Assembly (NCBI GenBank): GCA_035714365.1
Contig: DASTMB010000008.1
Span: forward strand, 1-64,000
Length of the DNA: 64,000 bases
DNA from: Mycobacteriales bacterium
GTDB taxonomy: Bacteria; Actinomycetota; Actinomycetes; BP-191
Direction of reading: 5' to 3'
Shown: in pieces, positions 8,511 to 17,764 of the stretch
Layout of the letters: the number at the start of each line of letters is the position of its first letter
Numbering within the stretch: the first letter of the stretch is position 1
Made by a program: the position numbers and the translations under genes
The notes under the pieces: model-generated
What the model was told of the DNA's origin: nothing
The model's input: the letters and a program-made list of their open reading frames with translations, nothing else
The model's database searches: none

Positions 8511-8526
8511 TCGAACGTGTGTTCGA
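8511..8526. promoter_or_regulatory. LexA-binding SOS box
   Basis: TCGAACGTGTGTTCGA is a perfect TCGAAC-N4-GTTCGA palindrome, the LexA box consensus of mycobacteria and other actinomycetes. It lies in the divergent region between the Panacea gene and the FakA-like/recG operon. For the rightward operon it would sit at about -38 to -53 from the predicted start, overlapping or abutting the -35 region. Confidence 0.85.
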
Positions 8527-8551
8527 GTGTAGCACGGTGGGCGGGGCGCCG

Positions 8552-8557
8552 TAGAGT
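8552..8557 (+). promoter_or_regulatory. Probable -10 element of the leaderless fakA-like/recG operon
   Basis: TAGAGT ends six bases before ATG 8564. The transcript would start at the start codon. The SOS box is just upstream, so LexA could block polymerase here. Confidence 0.6.
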
Positions 8558-8563
8558 CCGCGC

Positions 8564-10153
8564 ATGGCGCTGGACCGGCTGGACGCGGCGGCGGTACGCC
8601 GCTGGCTCGGCGCCGCGCGCCGCGACCTGGAGGCGCACCGGGCGGAGATCGACGAGCTCAACGTGTACCCGGTCCCGGACGGCGACACCGGCACCAACCT
8701 GGCGCTGACGATGGAGTCGGTGGCCGCCGCGCTGGCCGAGGCGGGCGACGACCTGGCGGCGGTCTGCGCGGCCGCCGCGCGGGGCGCGCTGCTCGGCGCG
8801 CGCGGCAACTCCGGCGTGATCCTCAGCCAGCTCCTGCGCGGCGCGGGCGAGGTGCTCGGCGCGACGGCGGGGGCGGACGGCGCGGACCTGCGCAAGGCGC
8901 TGCGGCGGGCGGCGGAGACGGCGTACGGCGCGGTCGCGACGCCGGTCGAGGGGACGATCCTCTCCGTCGCGAGGGCGGCGGCGGACGCGGCCGAGGCGGA
9001 GCCGTCGGGGACGCTGGCGGACGTCGTGACGGCGGCCGCGCGCGGTGCGGGGGAGGCGTTGCGGCGGACGCCGTCGCAGCTCGCGGCGCTGGCGCGGGCG
9101 GGCGTGGTGGACGCGGGCGGGCGCGGGCTCTGCGTGGTGCTCGACGCGCTGGTGCGGGTGGTCGGCGGGGCGGTCGCGGAGGAGGCGCCGGAGCCGCTGG
9201 TGCCGCGTTCGCGCAGCGCGCTCGCGGTGGCGCGGGAGGCGGGCAGCGACGAGTACGCGTACGAGGTGCAGTACCTGCTCGACGCGGCCGACGTGACGGC
9301 GTTGCGGGAACGCCTCGGCGCGCTCGGGGACTCCCTCGTCGTGGTGGGCGGCGACGGGCTGTGGAACGTCCACGTCCACGTCAACGACGTGGGCGCCGCG
9401 ATCGAGGCGGGGGTCGAGGCGGGGCGGCCGCACCGGATCACGGTGACGCGGTTCGCGGACCAGACCGGGCAGGCAACGCCGTCCGCCGCGGGCGGGCGCG
9501 CGGTCGTCGCGGTGGTGCAGGGCGACGGGCTGGCCGAGCTGTACGAGGCGGCCGGCGCGGTCGTGGTGACGGGCGGGCCGAGCGCCTGCCCGTCGACGGG
9601 GATGCTGCTCGACGCGGTGCTCGCGACGGGCGCGGCCGAGGTCGTGCTGCTGCCCAACGACGGCAACGTCGCCGCCGCCGCGCTGCACGCCGCCGCGGAG
9701 GCGCGTGCGCAGGGGCGGGACGTGCACGTGGTGCCGACGCGGTCGCCGGTGCAGGGGCTCGCGGCGCTGGCGGTGGCGGACGCCGCGAAGGGGTTCGCGG
9801 ACGACGCGATCGCGATGTCGGCGGCGGCGAGCGGCACCCGCTGGGCGGAGGTGACGACGGCGGTGCGCGACGCGCAGACGTCGGCCGGCGCCTGCCGCGC
9901 GGGCGACGTGCTGGGGCTGGTCGACGGCGACGTCGCGGTCATCGGCGCGGACCTGGCGGAGGTGGCGTACGACGTCCTCTCCCGGCTGCTCGGCGCGGGC
10001 GGCGAGCTGGTGACGATCGTCACCGGGGAGGGCTGCCCCGCCGGCCTCGGCGACGCGCTGGCGGAGCGCGTGGCGGCGGCGCACCCGCTGGTCGAGGCGG
10101 AGGTGCACACCGGAGGGCAGCCGCACTACCCCCTGCTCCTGGGCGTCGAGTGA
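8564..10153 (+). CDS. DAK2-domain protein, FakA/YloV-like fatty-acid kinase subunit
   Basis: 529 residues. The N-terminal DhaL-type kinase domain carries the ATP/Mg loop ELNVYPVPDGDTGTNLAL (about 30-47) and the GARGNSGVILSQ helix. The C-terminal part matches the YloV/FakA region that interacts with DegV-type (FakB) acid-binding proteins. FakA with FakB phosphorylates exogenous fatty acids to acyl phosphates used by PlsY and PlsX. A degV gene and plsY lie at 59.6-61 kb of this window. It overlaps recG by GTGA. Whether the actinomycete protein is a fatty-acid kinase is inferred from the family. Confidence 0.9.
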   Translation: MALDRLDAAAVRRWLGAARRDLEAHRAEIDELNVYPVPDGDTGTNLALTMESVAAALAEAGDDLAAVCAAAARGALLGARGNSGVILSQLLRGAGEVLGATAGADGADLRKALRRAAETAYGAVATPVEGTILSVARAAADAAEAEPSGTLADVVTAAARGAGEALRRTPSQLAALARAGVVDAGGRGLCVVLDALVRVVGGAVAEEAPEPLVPRSRSALAVAREAGSDEYAYEVQYLLDAADVTALRERLGALGDSLVVVGGDGLWNVHVHVNDVGAAIEAGVEAGRPHRITVTRFADQTGQATPSAAGGRAVVAVVQGDGLAELYEAAGAVVVTGGPSACPSTGMLLDAVLATGAAEVVLLPNDGNVAAAALHAAAEARAQGRDVHVVPTRSPVQGLAALAVADAAKGFADDAIAMSAAASGTRWAEVTTAVRDAQTSAGACRAGDVLGLVDGDVAVIGADLAEVAYDVLSRLLGAGGELVTIVTGEGCPAGLGDALAERVAAAHPLVEAEVHTGGQPHYPLLLGVE

Positions 10154-12303
10154 GCGGCCTCGGCACCCGGCTCACCGACCTGGTCGGCGACCGGACGGCG
10201 AAGGTGCTGGCGTCGGCGCTCGACCTGCACACGACCGGCGACCTGCTGCGCCACTACCCCCGCCGCTACGCCGAACGCGGCCGGCTCACCGACCTGGGCG
10301 CGTTGCGCGTCGGCGACCACGTCACCGTCATGGCCGAGGTGCAGCGGTCCAACGCCCGCCCGATGCGGCAGCGGCGCGGCCAGCTCCTCGAGGTCGTGGT
10401 GGGGGACGGGCGGCGGTCGCTGACGCTGACGTTCTTCAACCAGCCGTGGCGGGAGCGGGAGCTGCGGCCGGGGCGGCAGGCGCTGTTCGCGGGGAAGGTG
10501 GGGGAGTTCCGCGGCAAGCGGCAGCTCGCCAACCCGGAGTACCAGCTCCTCGACGGCGACGAGACGGTCGACGTGGAGGAGTTCGCCGGGCGGCTGATCC
10601 CGGTCTACCCGGCCAGCGAGAAGATCGCCTCCTGGCAGATCGCGAAGTGCGTGCGGATCGTGCTGGACACGCTCGGCGAGGTCGAGGACCCGCTGCCCGA
10701 GGCGCTGCTGGACGCGCGGGACCTGATGCCGTTCGGGGACGCGCTGCGCGGCATCCACCGGCCCTCGTCGCAGGAGGAGCTGGCGGCCGCGCGCGAACGG
10801 CTGAAGTGGGACGAGGCGTTCGTGCTCCAGGTCGCTCTGGCGCAACGCCGCCGGCTCGCGCGGATGCAGCCGACGCCGCCGCGGGTGCGGGTGCCGGGCG
10901 GGCTGGTGGACGCGTTCGAGGCGGGGCTGCCGTTCGCGCTGACGGCCGGGCAGCACGAGGTGTCGGCGACGCTGGACCGCGACCTGGCCGAGCCGCACCC
11001 GATGCACCGGCTGCTCCAGGGCGAGGTCGGCTCCGGCAAGACGGTGGTCGCGCTGCGCGCGATGCTGACGGTGGTGGACGCGGGCGGGCAGGCGGCGTTG
11101 ATGGCGCCGACGGAGGTGCTCGCGACGCAGCACGCGCGGGCGATCCGCGACCTGCTGGGGCCGCTGGGCATGGCGGGCGAGCTCGGCGGTGCGGACGTCG
11201 CGACGAAGGTGGTGCTGCTGACCGGCTCGACCGGCGCGGCGGCCCGGCGGGCGGCGCTCGCGGACGTGGCGTCCGGCGACGCGGGGATCGTGGTCGGAAC
11301 GCACGCGCTGCTGGAGCCGGACGTGGCGTTCCGCGACCTGGGGCTGGTGGTGGTGGACGAGCAGCACCGGTTCGGCGTGGAGCAGCGGGACGTGCTGCGC
11401 GCCAAGGGTTCCCAGCCACCGCACGTGCTCGTCATGACGGCGACGCCGATCCCGCGCACGGTCGCGATGACCGTCTACGGCGACCTGGAGACGTCGACGC
11501 TGACCGAGCTGCCGGTGGGGCGTTCGCCGATCGCGACGCACGTGGTGCCGCCGGAGCGGCCGGCGTTCCTCGACCGGGCGTGGGCGAAGGTCCGCGAGGA
11601 GGTGACGGCGGGGCGGCAGGCGTTCGTCGTCTGCCCGCGCATCGGCGGCGACGAGGGCGACGACGGGCTGGAGCCGGTCGCCGCCGACGCCGAGGAACGC
11701 CGCCCGCCGCTGGCGGTGCTCGACGTGTTCCCGATGCTGCGCGAGGGCGAGCTGCGCGGCCTGCGCGTCGAGCTGCTGCACGGCCGGCTGCCGTCGGAGG
11801 CGAAGGACACGGTGATGCGGCGGTTCGCGGCCGGCGAGGTCGACGTGCTCGTCGCGACGACCGTCATCGAGGTGGGAGTCGACGTCCCCAACGCCACCGT
11901 GATGGTGGTGATGGACGCCGACAGGTTCGGCATCTCGCAGCTCCACCAGCTCCGCGGCCGCGTCGGCCGCGGCGCGCACGCCGCGACCTGCCTGCTCGTC
12001 ACCGAGATGCCCGAGGGCACCGGCGCCCGCGAACGTCTCGACGCCGTCGCCGCGACCAACGACGGCTTCGTGCTCGCCAACCTCGACCTGGAGCAACGCC
12101 GCGAGGGCGACGTGCTCGGCACCACGCAGGCCGGGCGGCGGTCGCGGCTGCGGCTGCTGGAGCTGCTGCGGGACGGCGAGCTGATCCTCGCCGCGCGCGC
12201 CGAGGCGACCGCGCTGGTCGAGGACGACCCGGAGCTGGCGGCGTACCCGGTGCTGCGGGACGCGCTCGCCGAGATCGAGGCCGAGTACCTGGAGAAGGCG
12301 TAG
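10150..12303 (+). CDS. recG: ATP-dependent DNA helicase RecG
   Basis: Remodels stalled replication forks and Holliday junctions. 717 residues: N-terminal wedge/OB domain (about 1-260), then helicase domains with Walker A GEVGSGKT (about 291-298), the DEXH-type DEQHRFGVEQR (about 402-412), motif III TATPIPRT and motif VI QLRGRVGRG. The C-terminal GDVLGTTQAGRRSRLRLLELL segment matches the RecG C-domain. GTG start 10150 overlaps the preceding stop; rsmD begins at the base after its stop. The operon has a LexA box upstream. Confidence 0.97.
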   Translation: MSGLGTRLTDLVGDRTAKVLASALDLHTTGDLLRHYPRRYAERGRLTDLGALRVGDHVTVMAEVQRSNARPMRQRRGQLLEVVVGDGRRSLTLTFFNQPWRERELRPGRQALFAGKVGEFRGKRQLANPEYQLLDGDETVDVEEFAGRLIPVYPASEKIASWQIAKCVRIVLDTLGEVEDPLPEALLDARDLMPFGDALRGIHRPSSQEELAAARERLKWDEAFVLQVALAQRRRLARMQPTPPRVRVPGGLVDAFEAGLPFALTAGQHEVSATLDRDLAEPHPMHRLLQGEVGSGKTVVALRAMLTVVDAGGQAALMAPTEVLATQHARAIRDLLGPLGMAGELGGADVATKVVLLTGSTGAAARRAALADVASGDAGIVVGTHALLEPDVAFRDLGLVVVDEQHRFGVEQRDVLRAKGSQPPHVLVMTATPIPRTVAMTVYGDLETSTLTELPVGRSPIATHVVPPERPAFLDRAWAKVREEVTAGRQAFVVCPRIGGDEGDDGLEPVAADAEERRPPLAVLDVFPMLREGELRGLRVELLHGRLPSEAKDTVMRRFAAGEVDVLVATTVIEVGVDVPNATVMVVMDADRFGISQLHQLRGRVGRGAHAATCLLVTEMPEGTGARERLDAVAATNDGFVLANLDLEQRREGDVLGTTQAGRRSRLRLLELLRDGELILAARAEATALVEDDPELAAYPVLRDALAEIEAEYLEKA

Positions 12304-12860
<557 letters not shown>

Positions 12861-12864
<4 letters not shown>

Positions 12865-13340
12865 GACGCGCCGTGTGCCCGGGGTCGTTCGACCCCGTCA
12901 CCAACGGCCACCTCGACATCGTCGGCCGCGCCGCCGCGATCTACGACGAGGTCGTCGTCGCCGTGCTCGTCAACGAGAACAAGCGCGGGCTGTTCGACAT
13001 CCCCGAACGCATCGAGCTGCTCCGCGAGGTCGTCGCCGAGTGGCCCAACGTCGTGGTCGACTCGTTCCACGGGCTGCTCGTCGACTTCTGCCGCGACCGC
13101 GACATCCCCGTCATCGTCAAGGGGCTGCGCGCCGTCTCCGACTTCGACTACGAGCTCCAGATGGCGCAGATGAACCACCGGCTCGCCGGCGTCGAGACGC
13201 TGTTCATGACGACCAACCCGCTGTACTCGTTCCTCTCGTCCAGCCTCGTCAAGGAGGTCGCGAAGTACGGTGGTGACGTGTCCGCGCTCGTCCCGGACGC
13301 CGTCGTACGCCGGCTGGCCGAGCGCCTGCCGTCCCGCTAG
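12861..13340 (+). CDS. coaD: Phosphopantetheine adenylyltransferase
   Basis: Fourth step of coenzyme A synthesis: adds AMP to 4'-phosphopantetheine. 159 residues, normal. [15 protein letters not shown] holds the nucleotidyltransferase T/HxGH motif; [20 protein letters not shown] and the C-terminal [15 protein letters not shown] correspond to the substrate loop and ISST-type motif. GTG 12861 overlaps the rsmD stop. Confidence 0.97.
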
Positions 13341-13354
13341 TACGGAGCCCCGCC

Positions 13355-13855
13355 ATGGAAGCCCAGGCCAAGCTCGACCAGATCGTCGAGATGGTGGAGT
13401 CGGCGAAGTCGATGCCGCTGTCCGCGTCGGTCCTCGTCAACAAGACCGAGATGCTCACCCTGCTCGACGAGCTGCGCGCGACGCTGCCCGACGAGCTGCG
13501 CGAGGCGCAGTGGGTCATCAAGGACCGCGACGAGGTCATCGAGTCGGGCCGCAAGGAGGCCGACCGGATCATCGCCGACGCGAAGGCCGAGGCGCAGCGG
13601 CTGGTGTCGCGCACCGAGGTGATGCAGACCGCGACGCGCGAGGCGGAGGGGATCGTCGCGGACGCGAAGGAGAACGCCCGCCAGATGCGCCTCGAGGTCG
13701 AGGACTACGTCGACGCGAAGCTCGCCAACTTCGAGGTCGTGCTGCACAAGACGTTGGGTGCCGTCGAACGCGGCCGCGACAAGCTGCGCGGCCGCCACGA
13801 GATGGAGGAGCTTCGCGAGGGCGCTCTTCTTCCGGACGACCCGCTGCCGGGCTGA
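13355..13855 (+). CDS. sepIVA: SepIVA-like DivIVA-domain coiled-coil protein
   Basis: 166 residues, almost all charged helix. A short N-terminal region (EAQAKLDQIVEMVESAKSMP) is followed by coiled coil (about 45-155) rich in Glu/Arg/Ala heptads. Position and sequence match the DivIVA-related septation factor SepIVA (Rv2927c), which in mycobacteria also lies next to the DUF177 and rnc genes; mycobacterial SepIVA is longer (about 245 residues). It is expected to be cytoplasmic and septum- or pole-associated. ATP synthase b-like annotation reflects only the coiled coil. Confidence 0.82.
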   Translation: MEAQAKLDQIVEMVESAKSMPLSASVLVNKTEMLTLLDELRATLPDELREAQWVIKDRDEVIESGRKEADRIIADAKAEAQRLVSRTEVMQTATREAEGIVADAKENARQMRLEVEDYVDAKLANFEVVLHKTLGAVERGRDKLRGRHEMEELREGALLPDDPLPG

Positions 13856-13865
13856 CGTCCCGCTT

Positions 13866-13949
13866 GCGCCGGGCCGGGGCATCGGTGGCGCTAGTTCCGC
13901 CCGCTGCGCGGGCTCCCTCAGTCGCGCCACCGACGCCCCGGCCCGGCGC
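13866..13949. repeat. Long imperfect inverted repeat in intergenic DNA
   Basis: Arms of 26 bases (13866-13891 and 13924-13949) are complementary except for one A/C mismatch (13881 with 13934), around a 32-base centre that itself contains CCCGC/GCGGG. Transcript folding would give a very stable hairpin beginning ten bases after the sepIVA stop. There is no U-tract. It may end sepIVA transcription or be a mobile palindromic repeat. Confidence 0.85.
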
Positions 13950-13990
13950 CTCCATCCCCCAGCCGCCTCCGGCCCCCACCTCCCCACCAC

Positions 13991-14045
13991 GTGATCAATG
14001 CTGCGGTCCGTACGGGCTCCGGTAGCACGGTGCAGCGTTGATCAC
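13991..14045. repeat. TGATCA-bearing inverted repeat
   Basis: GTGATCAATGCTGC (13991-14004) and GCAGCGTTGATCAC (14032-14045) are inverted copies with one mismatch, separated by 27 bases. Both arms hold the palindrome TGATCA. It ends 11 bases upstream of the DUF177 promoter -35 element, so it could be an operator or an intergenic repeat family member. Confidence 0.75.
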
Positions 14046-14055
14046 GGAGGGCGCG

Positions 14056-14085
14056 TTGGTCACCCGAGCGCGGGTCCGGTAGACT
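14056..14085 (+). promoter_or_regulatory. Promoter of the DUF177-rpmF-plsX operon
   Basis: TTGGTC (14056-14061), an 18-base spacer and TAGACT (14080-14085) form the best matched -35/-10 pair in this region. Expected start is near 14092, where a TTG codon in frame with DUF177 lies. Confidence 0.7.
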
Positions 14086-14118
14086 CACGCGTTGGTCTGT
14101 GCCACCTCCGAGACCGCC

Positions 14119-14685
14119 GTGCCCGAGAACAGGAAGCATCACTCCCGCCTAGACCCGCGCCTCCCCCTCGTGATCGACACTCGCGAGCTAGGACGGCGGC
14201 CAGGGTCGCAGCGGAAGGTGACGCTCGAGGTCCCGGCGCCCAGCGAGCTCGGAGTGGGCATGATCGGGATCCCTCCGGGTGCCCGGCTCGACCTCCGGCT
14301 GCGGCTCGAAGCCGTCATGGAGGGCGTCCTGGTGTCCGGAACGGTGTCCGGGCCGCTCGTGGGCGAGTGCGCGAGATGCCTGGACCCGATCGCCTCGTCG
14401 ATCGAGGTCGACCTGCAAGAGCTGTACGCCTACCCCGAGTCGGACGCGACGGAGGACGAAGCGGAGCGCCTGGAGGGCGACCTGCTCGACCTCGAGCCCG
14501 CGCTCCGCGACGCCGTGGTCCTGGCGCTGCCGCTCACGCCGCTCTGCCGCGAGGACTGCGGGGGGCTGTGCGTGGTCTGCGGCGCCCGGCGCGACGACGT
14601 CGACTGCGGCCACGACGAGGCCCCGGTCGACGCGAGGTGGGCGGCGTTGAACGACCTGACCGTGTCCGACGAGGAGCAGGAGTAA
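14119..14685 (+). CDS. DUF177 (YceD-like) protein
   Basis: 188 residues from GTG 14119. Contains RLDPRLPLVIDTRELGRRPG near the start, EGVLVSGTVSGPLVGECARCLDPI in the middle and a Cys cluster LCREDCGGLCVVCGARRDDVDCG near 145-165 that probably binds metal. DUF177 genes accompany rpmF throughout bacteria and are linked to 23S rRNA/L32 expression; the exact role is unsettled. TTG 14092 is an alternative start, exactly six bases after the -10, which would add nine residues. The family usually has about ten residues before LDPR, which favours 14119. Confidence 0.88.
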   Translation: MPENRKHHSRLDPRLPLVIDTRELGRRPGSQRKVTLEVPAPSELGVGMIGIPPGARLDLRLRLEAVMEGVLVSGTVSGPLVGECARCLDPIASSIEVDLQELYAYPESDATEDEAERLEGDLLDLEPALRDAVVLALPLTPLCREDCGGLCVVCGARRDDVDCGHDEAPVDARWAALNDLTVSDEEQE

Positions 14686-14688
14686 GCC

Positions 14689-14865
14689 GTGGCGGTCCCC
14701 AAGCGCCGGATGTCGCGCAGCAACACCCGGTCGCGCCGTTCGCAGTGGAAGGCGTCGGTGCCGGCGTTCTCGACGTGCGGGCGGTGCAAGCAGGCGAAGC
14801 TGCCGCACGTGGCCTGCCCGACCTGCGGCTACTACAACGACCGCCAGGTCGTCGACGTCGGCTGA
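14689..14865 (+). CDS. rpmF: 50S ribosomal protein L32
   Basis: 58 residues: [20 protein letters not shown] followed by a zinc-ribbon with C30, C33, C43 and C46 (C-x2-C-x9-C-x2-C), so the zinc-dependent form. GTG 14689 is three bases after the DUF177 TAA. plsX follows after ten bases, the classical rpmF-plsX arrangement. Confidence 0.96.
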   Translation: MAVPKRRMSRSNTRSRRSQWKASVPAFSTCGRCKQAKLPHVACPTCGYYNDRQVVDVG

Positions 14866-14875
14866 CGGCGCGCGG

Positions 14876-15850
14876 GTGAGCGAAAGCCCCCGCGTGCGGA
14901 TCGCCCTCGACCTGCTCGGGGGCGATGCCGCGCCGGACGCCGTCGTCGACGGCGCCCTGCTCGTAGCCGACGAACGGACCGGGATAGAGGTCCTGCTCGT
15001 CGGCCCCGAAGAGGTCGCCGCCGAAGCACTCGAGGCCCGCGGTGCCGCGGGCCGGTTCCGTACCGTCCACGCCGCGCAGGTCGTCGCGATGGACGAGGAC
15101 CCCGCCCGCGCCGTGCGGGCGAAGCGCGACGCCACCGTGCGCGTCGCCGCGCGCCTGGTCCGCGACGGCGCGGCCGACGCGACCGTCTCCGCCGGCTCGA
15201 CGGGGGCGGCGCTGGCGGCGGCGCTGTTCACGCTGGGCCGGCTGCCGGGGGTGACCCGCCCGGCGATCGCGGTCGTTGTCCCGGCCCTCCACGGCCCGGT
15301 GGTGCTGGTGGACGCCGGCGCCAACCCGGACGCGGGGCCGGACCTGCTGGCGCAGTTCGCGCTGGCGGGGGCGGCGTTCGCGCAGACCAGCCTCGGCATC
15401 GCGAGCCCCAGCGTCGGGCTGCTCAGCAACGGCACCGAGCCCGGCAAGGGCGACGAGACGCGCAAGGCGGCGTACGTGCTGCTGGCCGAGCTGCCGGTGG
15501 ACTTCGCCGGCAACGTCGAGGGGCACGACGTGGCGCTCGGCGGCCGGGCGGACGTCGTGGTGACCGACGGGTTCACCGGCAACGTCCTGCTCAAGGGCAT
15601 CGAGGGCGCGCTGGCGATGACCGGCGCGCCGTTGCCGGAACGGCTGGACCCGGAACGTCTCGGCGGCGCGGTGCTGCTCGGCGTCGACGGTGTGGCCGTG
15701 GTCGGGCACGGCTCGTCGTCCGCGCGGGCGGTCGCGTCGTGCGTGGGGGTGGCCGCGGACGCGGTGGAGCGCGGGCTGGTGCCGCGGCTGCGCGAGTCGC
15801 TCGGCGACCTCGTCGCGCGGCGGCGGGAGCGGGCGGGGCTGGCCCGGTGA
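14876..15850 (+). CDS. plsX: Phosphate acyltransferase PlsX
   Basis: Converts acyl-ACP to acyl phosphate, the acyl donor for PlsY. 324 residues, peripheral membrane enzyme. [49 protein letters not shown] and [15 protein letters not shown] are family landmarks. GTG 14876 chosen; ends in a GTGA overlap with acpP, its substrate carrier. Confidence 0.96.
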   Translation: MSESPRVRIALDLLGGDAAPDAVVDGALLVADERTGIEVLLVGPEEVAAEALEARGAAGRFRTVHAAQVVAMDEDPARAVRAKRDATVRVAARLVRDGAADATVSAGSTGAALAAALFTLGRLPGVTRPAIAVVVPALHGPVVLVDAGANPDAGPDLLAQFALAGAAFAQTSLGIASPSVGLLSNGTEPGKGDETRKAAYVLLAELPVDFAGNVEGHDVALGGRADVVVTDGFTGNVLLKGIEGALAMTGAPLPERLDPERLGGAVLLGVDGVAVVGHGSSSARAVASCVGVAADAVERGLVPRLRESLGDLVARRRERAGLAR

Positions 15851-16098
15851 CGACGACGACGGGGGACGAGGTGCTCGCGATCGTGCGCGAGGCGGTCGTG
15901 ACGGTGATGGAGGTCGACCCGGCGTCGGTGACGCGGGAGAGCCGGCTGGTCGAGGACCTGCGCTGCGACTCGCTCGCGCTGGTCGAGATCGCCGAGATCG
16001 TGGAGGAACGCCTCCCCGGCCTGACGATCGAGGACGCCGCGCTGGACGACATCCGCACCGTCGGCGAGGCCGTCGACTACGTGGCGAGCCGCACGTGA
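15847..16098 (+). CDS. acpP: Acyl carrier protein
   Basis: 83 residues. The phosphopantetheine serine is S42 in [12 protein letters not shown] (DSL motif), followed by the acidic helix and a C-terminal helix with [11 protein letters not shown]. Carries acyl groups for fatty-acid and phospholipid synthesis. A cysteine two residues before the serine is unusual. GTG start overlaps plsX; the 3' end overlaps rnc, all by four bases. Confidence 0.94.
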   Translation: MTTTTGDEVLAIVREAVVTVMEVDPASVTRESRLVEDLRCDSLALVEIAEIVEERLPGLTIEDAALDDIRTVGEAVDYVASRT

Positions 16099-16862
16099 GC
16101 ACCCCCGACCTGACGCCGCGGCGCACCGAGCTGGAGAAGTCGCTCGGGGTGACGATCCGCGACCGCGACCTGCTGCGCCGGGCGCTGACGCACCGGTCGT
16201 ACGCCTACGAGCACGGCGGCCTCCCGACGAACGAGCGGCTGGAGTTCCTCGGCGACGCGGTGCTCTCGATCGTCGTCACGGACCACCTGTACACGTCGTA
16301 CCCGGAGATGCCGGAGGGCCAGCTCGCGAAGCTGCGCGCCTCCGTCGTGAACATGAACGCCCTGGCCGACGTCGCGCGCGGCATCGGCGTGGGCGAGTGG
16401 CTGCTGCTCGGCCGCGGCGAGGAGTTCAGCGGCGGGCGGGACAAGGCGTCGATCCTGGCGGACACGTTCGAGGCGCTGCTCGGCACCGTCTACCTCGACC
16501 GCGGGCTGGCGACGGCCGGCAAGGTGATCCACAAGTTCTTCGACCCACTGATGGCGGACGCGGCGACGCGCGGCGCCAGCCTGGACTGGAAGACCAGCCT
16601 CCAGGAGCTGACGGCCGCGCGCGGGCTCGGCGTGCCGGAGTACGTCGTGACCGAGAGCGGGCCGGACCACGCGAAGCGGTTCGTGGCGCGGTCGGTCGTC
16701 GCCGGGATGGAGTGGGGGACCGGCGAGGGCCGCAGCAAGAAGGAGGCCGAGCAGAAGGCGGCCGAGGCGGCGTGGACGGCGCTGTCCGCGGACCCGGTCG
16801 CGGCCGACGCCGGCGACGAGGCGGTCGCCGGCGCGATCGAGTCGCTCGGCAACGAGCCGTAG
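16095..16862 (+). CDS. rnc: Ribonuclease III
   Basis: Cleaves double-stranded RNA in rRNA maturation. 255 residues. The catalytic signature [11 protein letters not shown] (about 49-59) and downstream [13 protein letters not shown] supply the metal-binding acids; the double-stranded RNA-binding domain covers about 160-235 ([14 protein letters not shown] ... [16 protein letters not shown]). A short Ala/Asp-rich tail follows. Stop TAG shares one base with the mutM GTG. Confidence 0.97.
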   Translation: MSTPDLTPRRTELEKSLGVTIRDRDLLRRALTHRSYAYEHGGLPTNERLEFLGDAVLSIVVTDHLYTSYPEMPEGQLAKLRASVVNMNALADVARGIGVGEWLLLGRGEEFSGGRDKASILADTFEALLGTVYLDRGLATAGKVIHKFFDPLMADAATRGASLDWKTSLQELTAARGLGVPEYVVTESGPDHAKRFVARSVVAGMEWGTGEGRSKKEAEQKAAEAAWTALSADPVAADAGDEAVAGAIESLGNEP

Positions 16863-17764
16863 TGCCGGAGCTGCCGGAGGTCGAGGTCGTCCGCCGCGGG
16901 CTGGAACGCGGCGTGGTCGGCCGCCGCATCGCGACCGTCGACGTGCACCACCCGCGGGCGGTGCGCCGGCACGAGGCGGGCGCGGCGGACTTCGCGGCGC
17001 TGCTCGAAGGCCGCCGGGTCGAGGACGCGCGGCGGCGCGGCAAGTACCTGTGGCTGCCGCTCGACTCCGGCGACGCGCTCACCGGCCACCTGGGCATGAG
17101 CGGGCAGCTCCTCGTGGTGCCGCCGGAGAAGCCGGTGGAGCCGCACCTGCGGGTGCGGTTCACGTTCGCCGACGGCGGGCGGGAGCTGCGGTTCGTGGAC
17201 CAGCGGACGTTCGGCGGGCTGTTCGTCGTGGCTGGCGGCGCCGAGCTGCCGGGCCACATCGCGCACATCGCGCGCGACCCGCTGGACGCGGCGTTCGACG
17301 ACGCGGCGTTCGCGGATGCGCTGCGGCGCAGGAGCACCGGCATCAAGCGGGCGCTGCTCGACCAGTCGTTGGTCTCCGGCGTCGGCAACATCTACGCCGA
17401 CGAGTCGCTGTGGCGGGCGCGGCTGCACTACGACCGGCCGACGTCGTCGCTGCGGCGCCCCGACGTCGCCCGGCTGCTCGACGCGATCCGGACCGTGCTG
17501 AACGAGTCGCTGCGCGCGGGCGGCACCAGCTTCGACGCGCTGTACGTGTCGACGGAGGGCGTGAGCGGACTGTTCCAGCGGCGGCTGGAGGTCTACGGGC
17601 GGGAGGGCGAGCCGTGCTCCCGCTGCGGCGCGGCGATCCGCCGCGACCACTTCATGAACCGGTCGTCGTACTGGTGCCCGCGCTGCCAGCGCGCGCCACG
17701 ACCGCGTCCGCCAGCGCCTCCGCGCCCGCCGTCGAGAAGCGCAGGAACAGCTGCGGCTCGGTGA
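16862..17764 (+). CDS. mutM: Formamidopyrimidine-DNA glycosylase
   Basis: Removes 8-oxoguanine and nicks the abasic site. 300 residues. After removal of the initiator residue the catalytic proline and glutamate (PELPEVE) are at the N-terminus; the H2TH domain includes [17 protein letters not shown], and the zinc finger is CSRC...WCPRC with NRSSYWC. The protein should end about at CQR but reads on for a further 23 residues rich in Pro/Arg, within the 3' end of the convergent ATP-grasp gene (113-base overlap). This suggests the ancestral stop was lost. Confidence 0.95.
   Translation: MPELPEVEVVRRGLERGVVGRRIATVDVHHPRAVRRHEAGAADFAALLEGRRVEDARRRGKYLWLPLDSGDALTGHLGMSGQLLVVPPEKPVEPHLRVRFTFADGGRELRFVDQRTFGGLFVVAGGAELPGHIAHIARDPLDAAFDDAAFADALRRRSTGIKRALLDQSLVSGVGNIYADESLWRARLHYDRPTSSLRRPDVARLLDAIRTVLNESLRAGGTSFDALYVSTEGVSGLFQRRLEVYGREGEPCSRCGAAIRRDHFMNRSSYWCPRCQRAPRPRPPAPPRPPSRSAGTAAAR

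Noticed and set aside
9361-10149. An upstream extension of recG reaching back to 9361
   Set aside because: The extra residues are Arg/Gly repeats out of frame with the FakA-like protein; GTG 10150 overlaps the preceding stop in the standard GTGA form.
13355-13855. ATP synthase subunit b
   Set aside because: The similarity is only coiled coil; there is no membrane helix, and position matches sepIVA.
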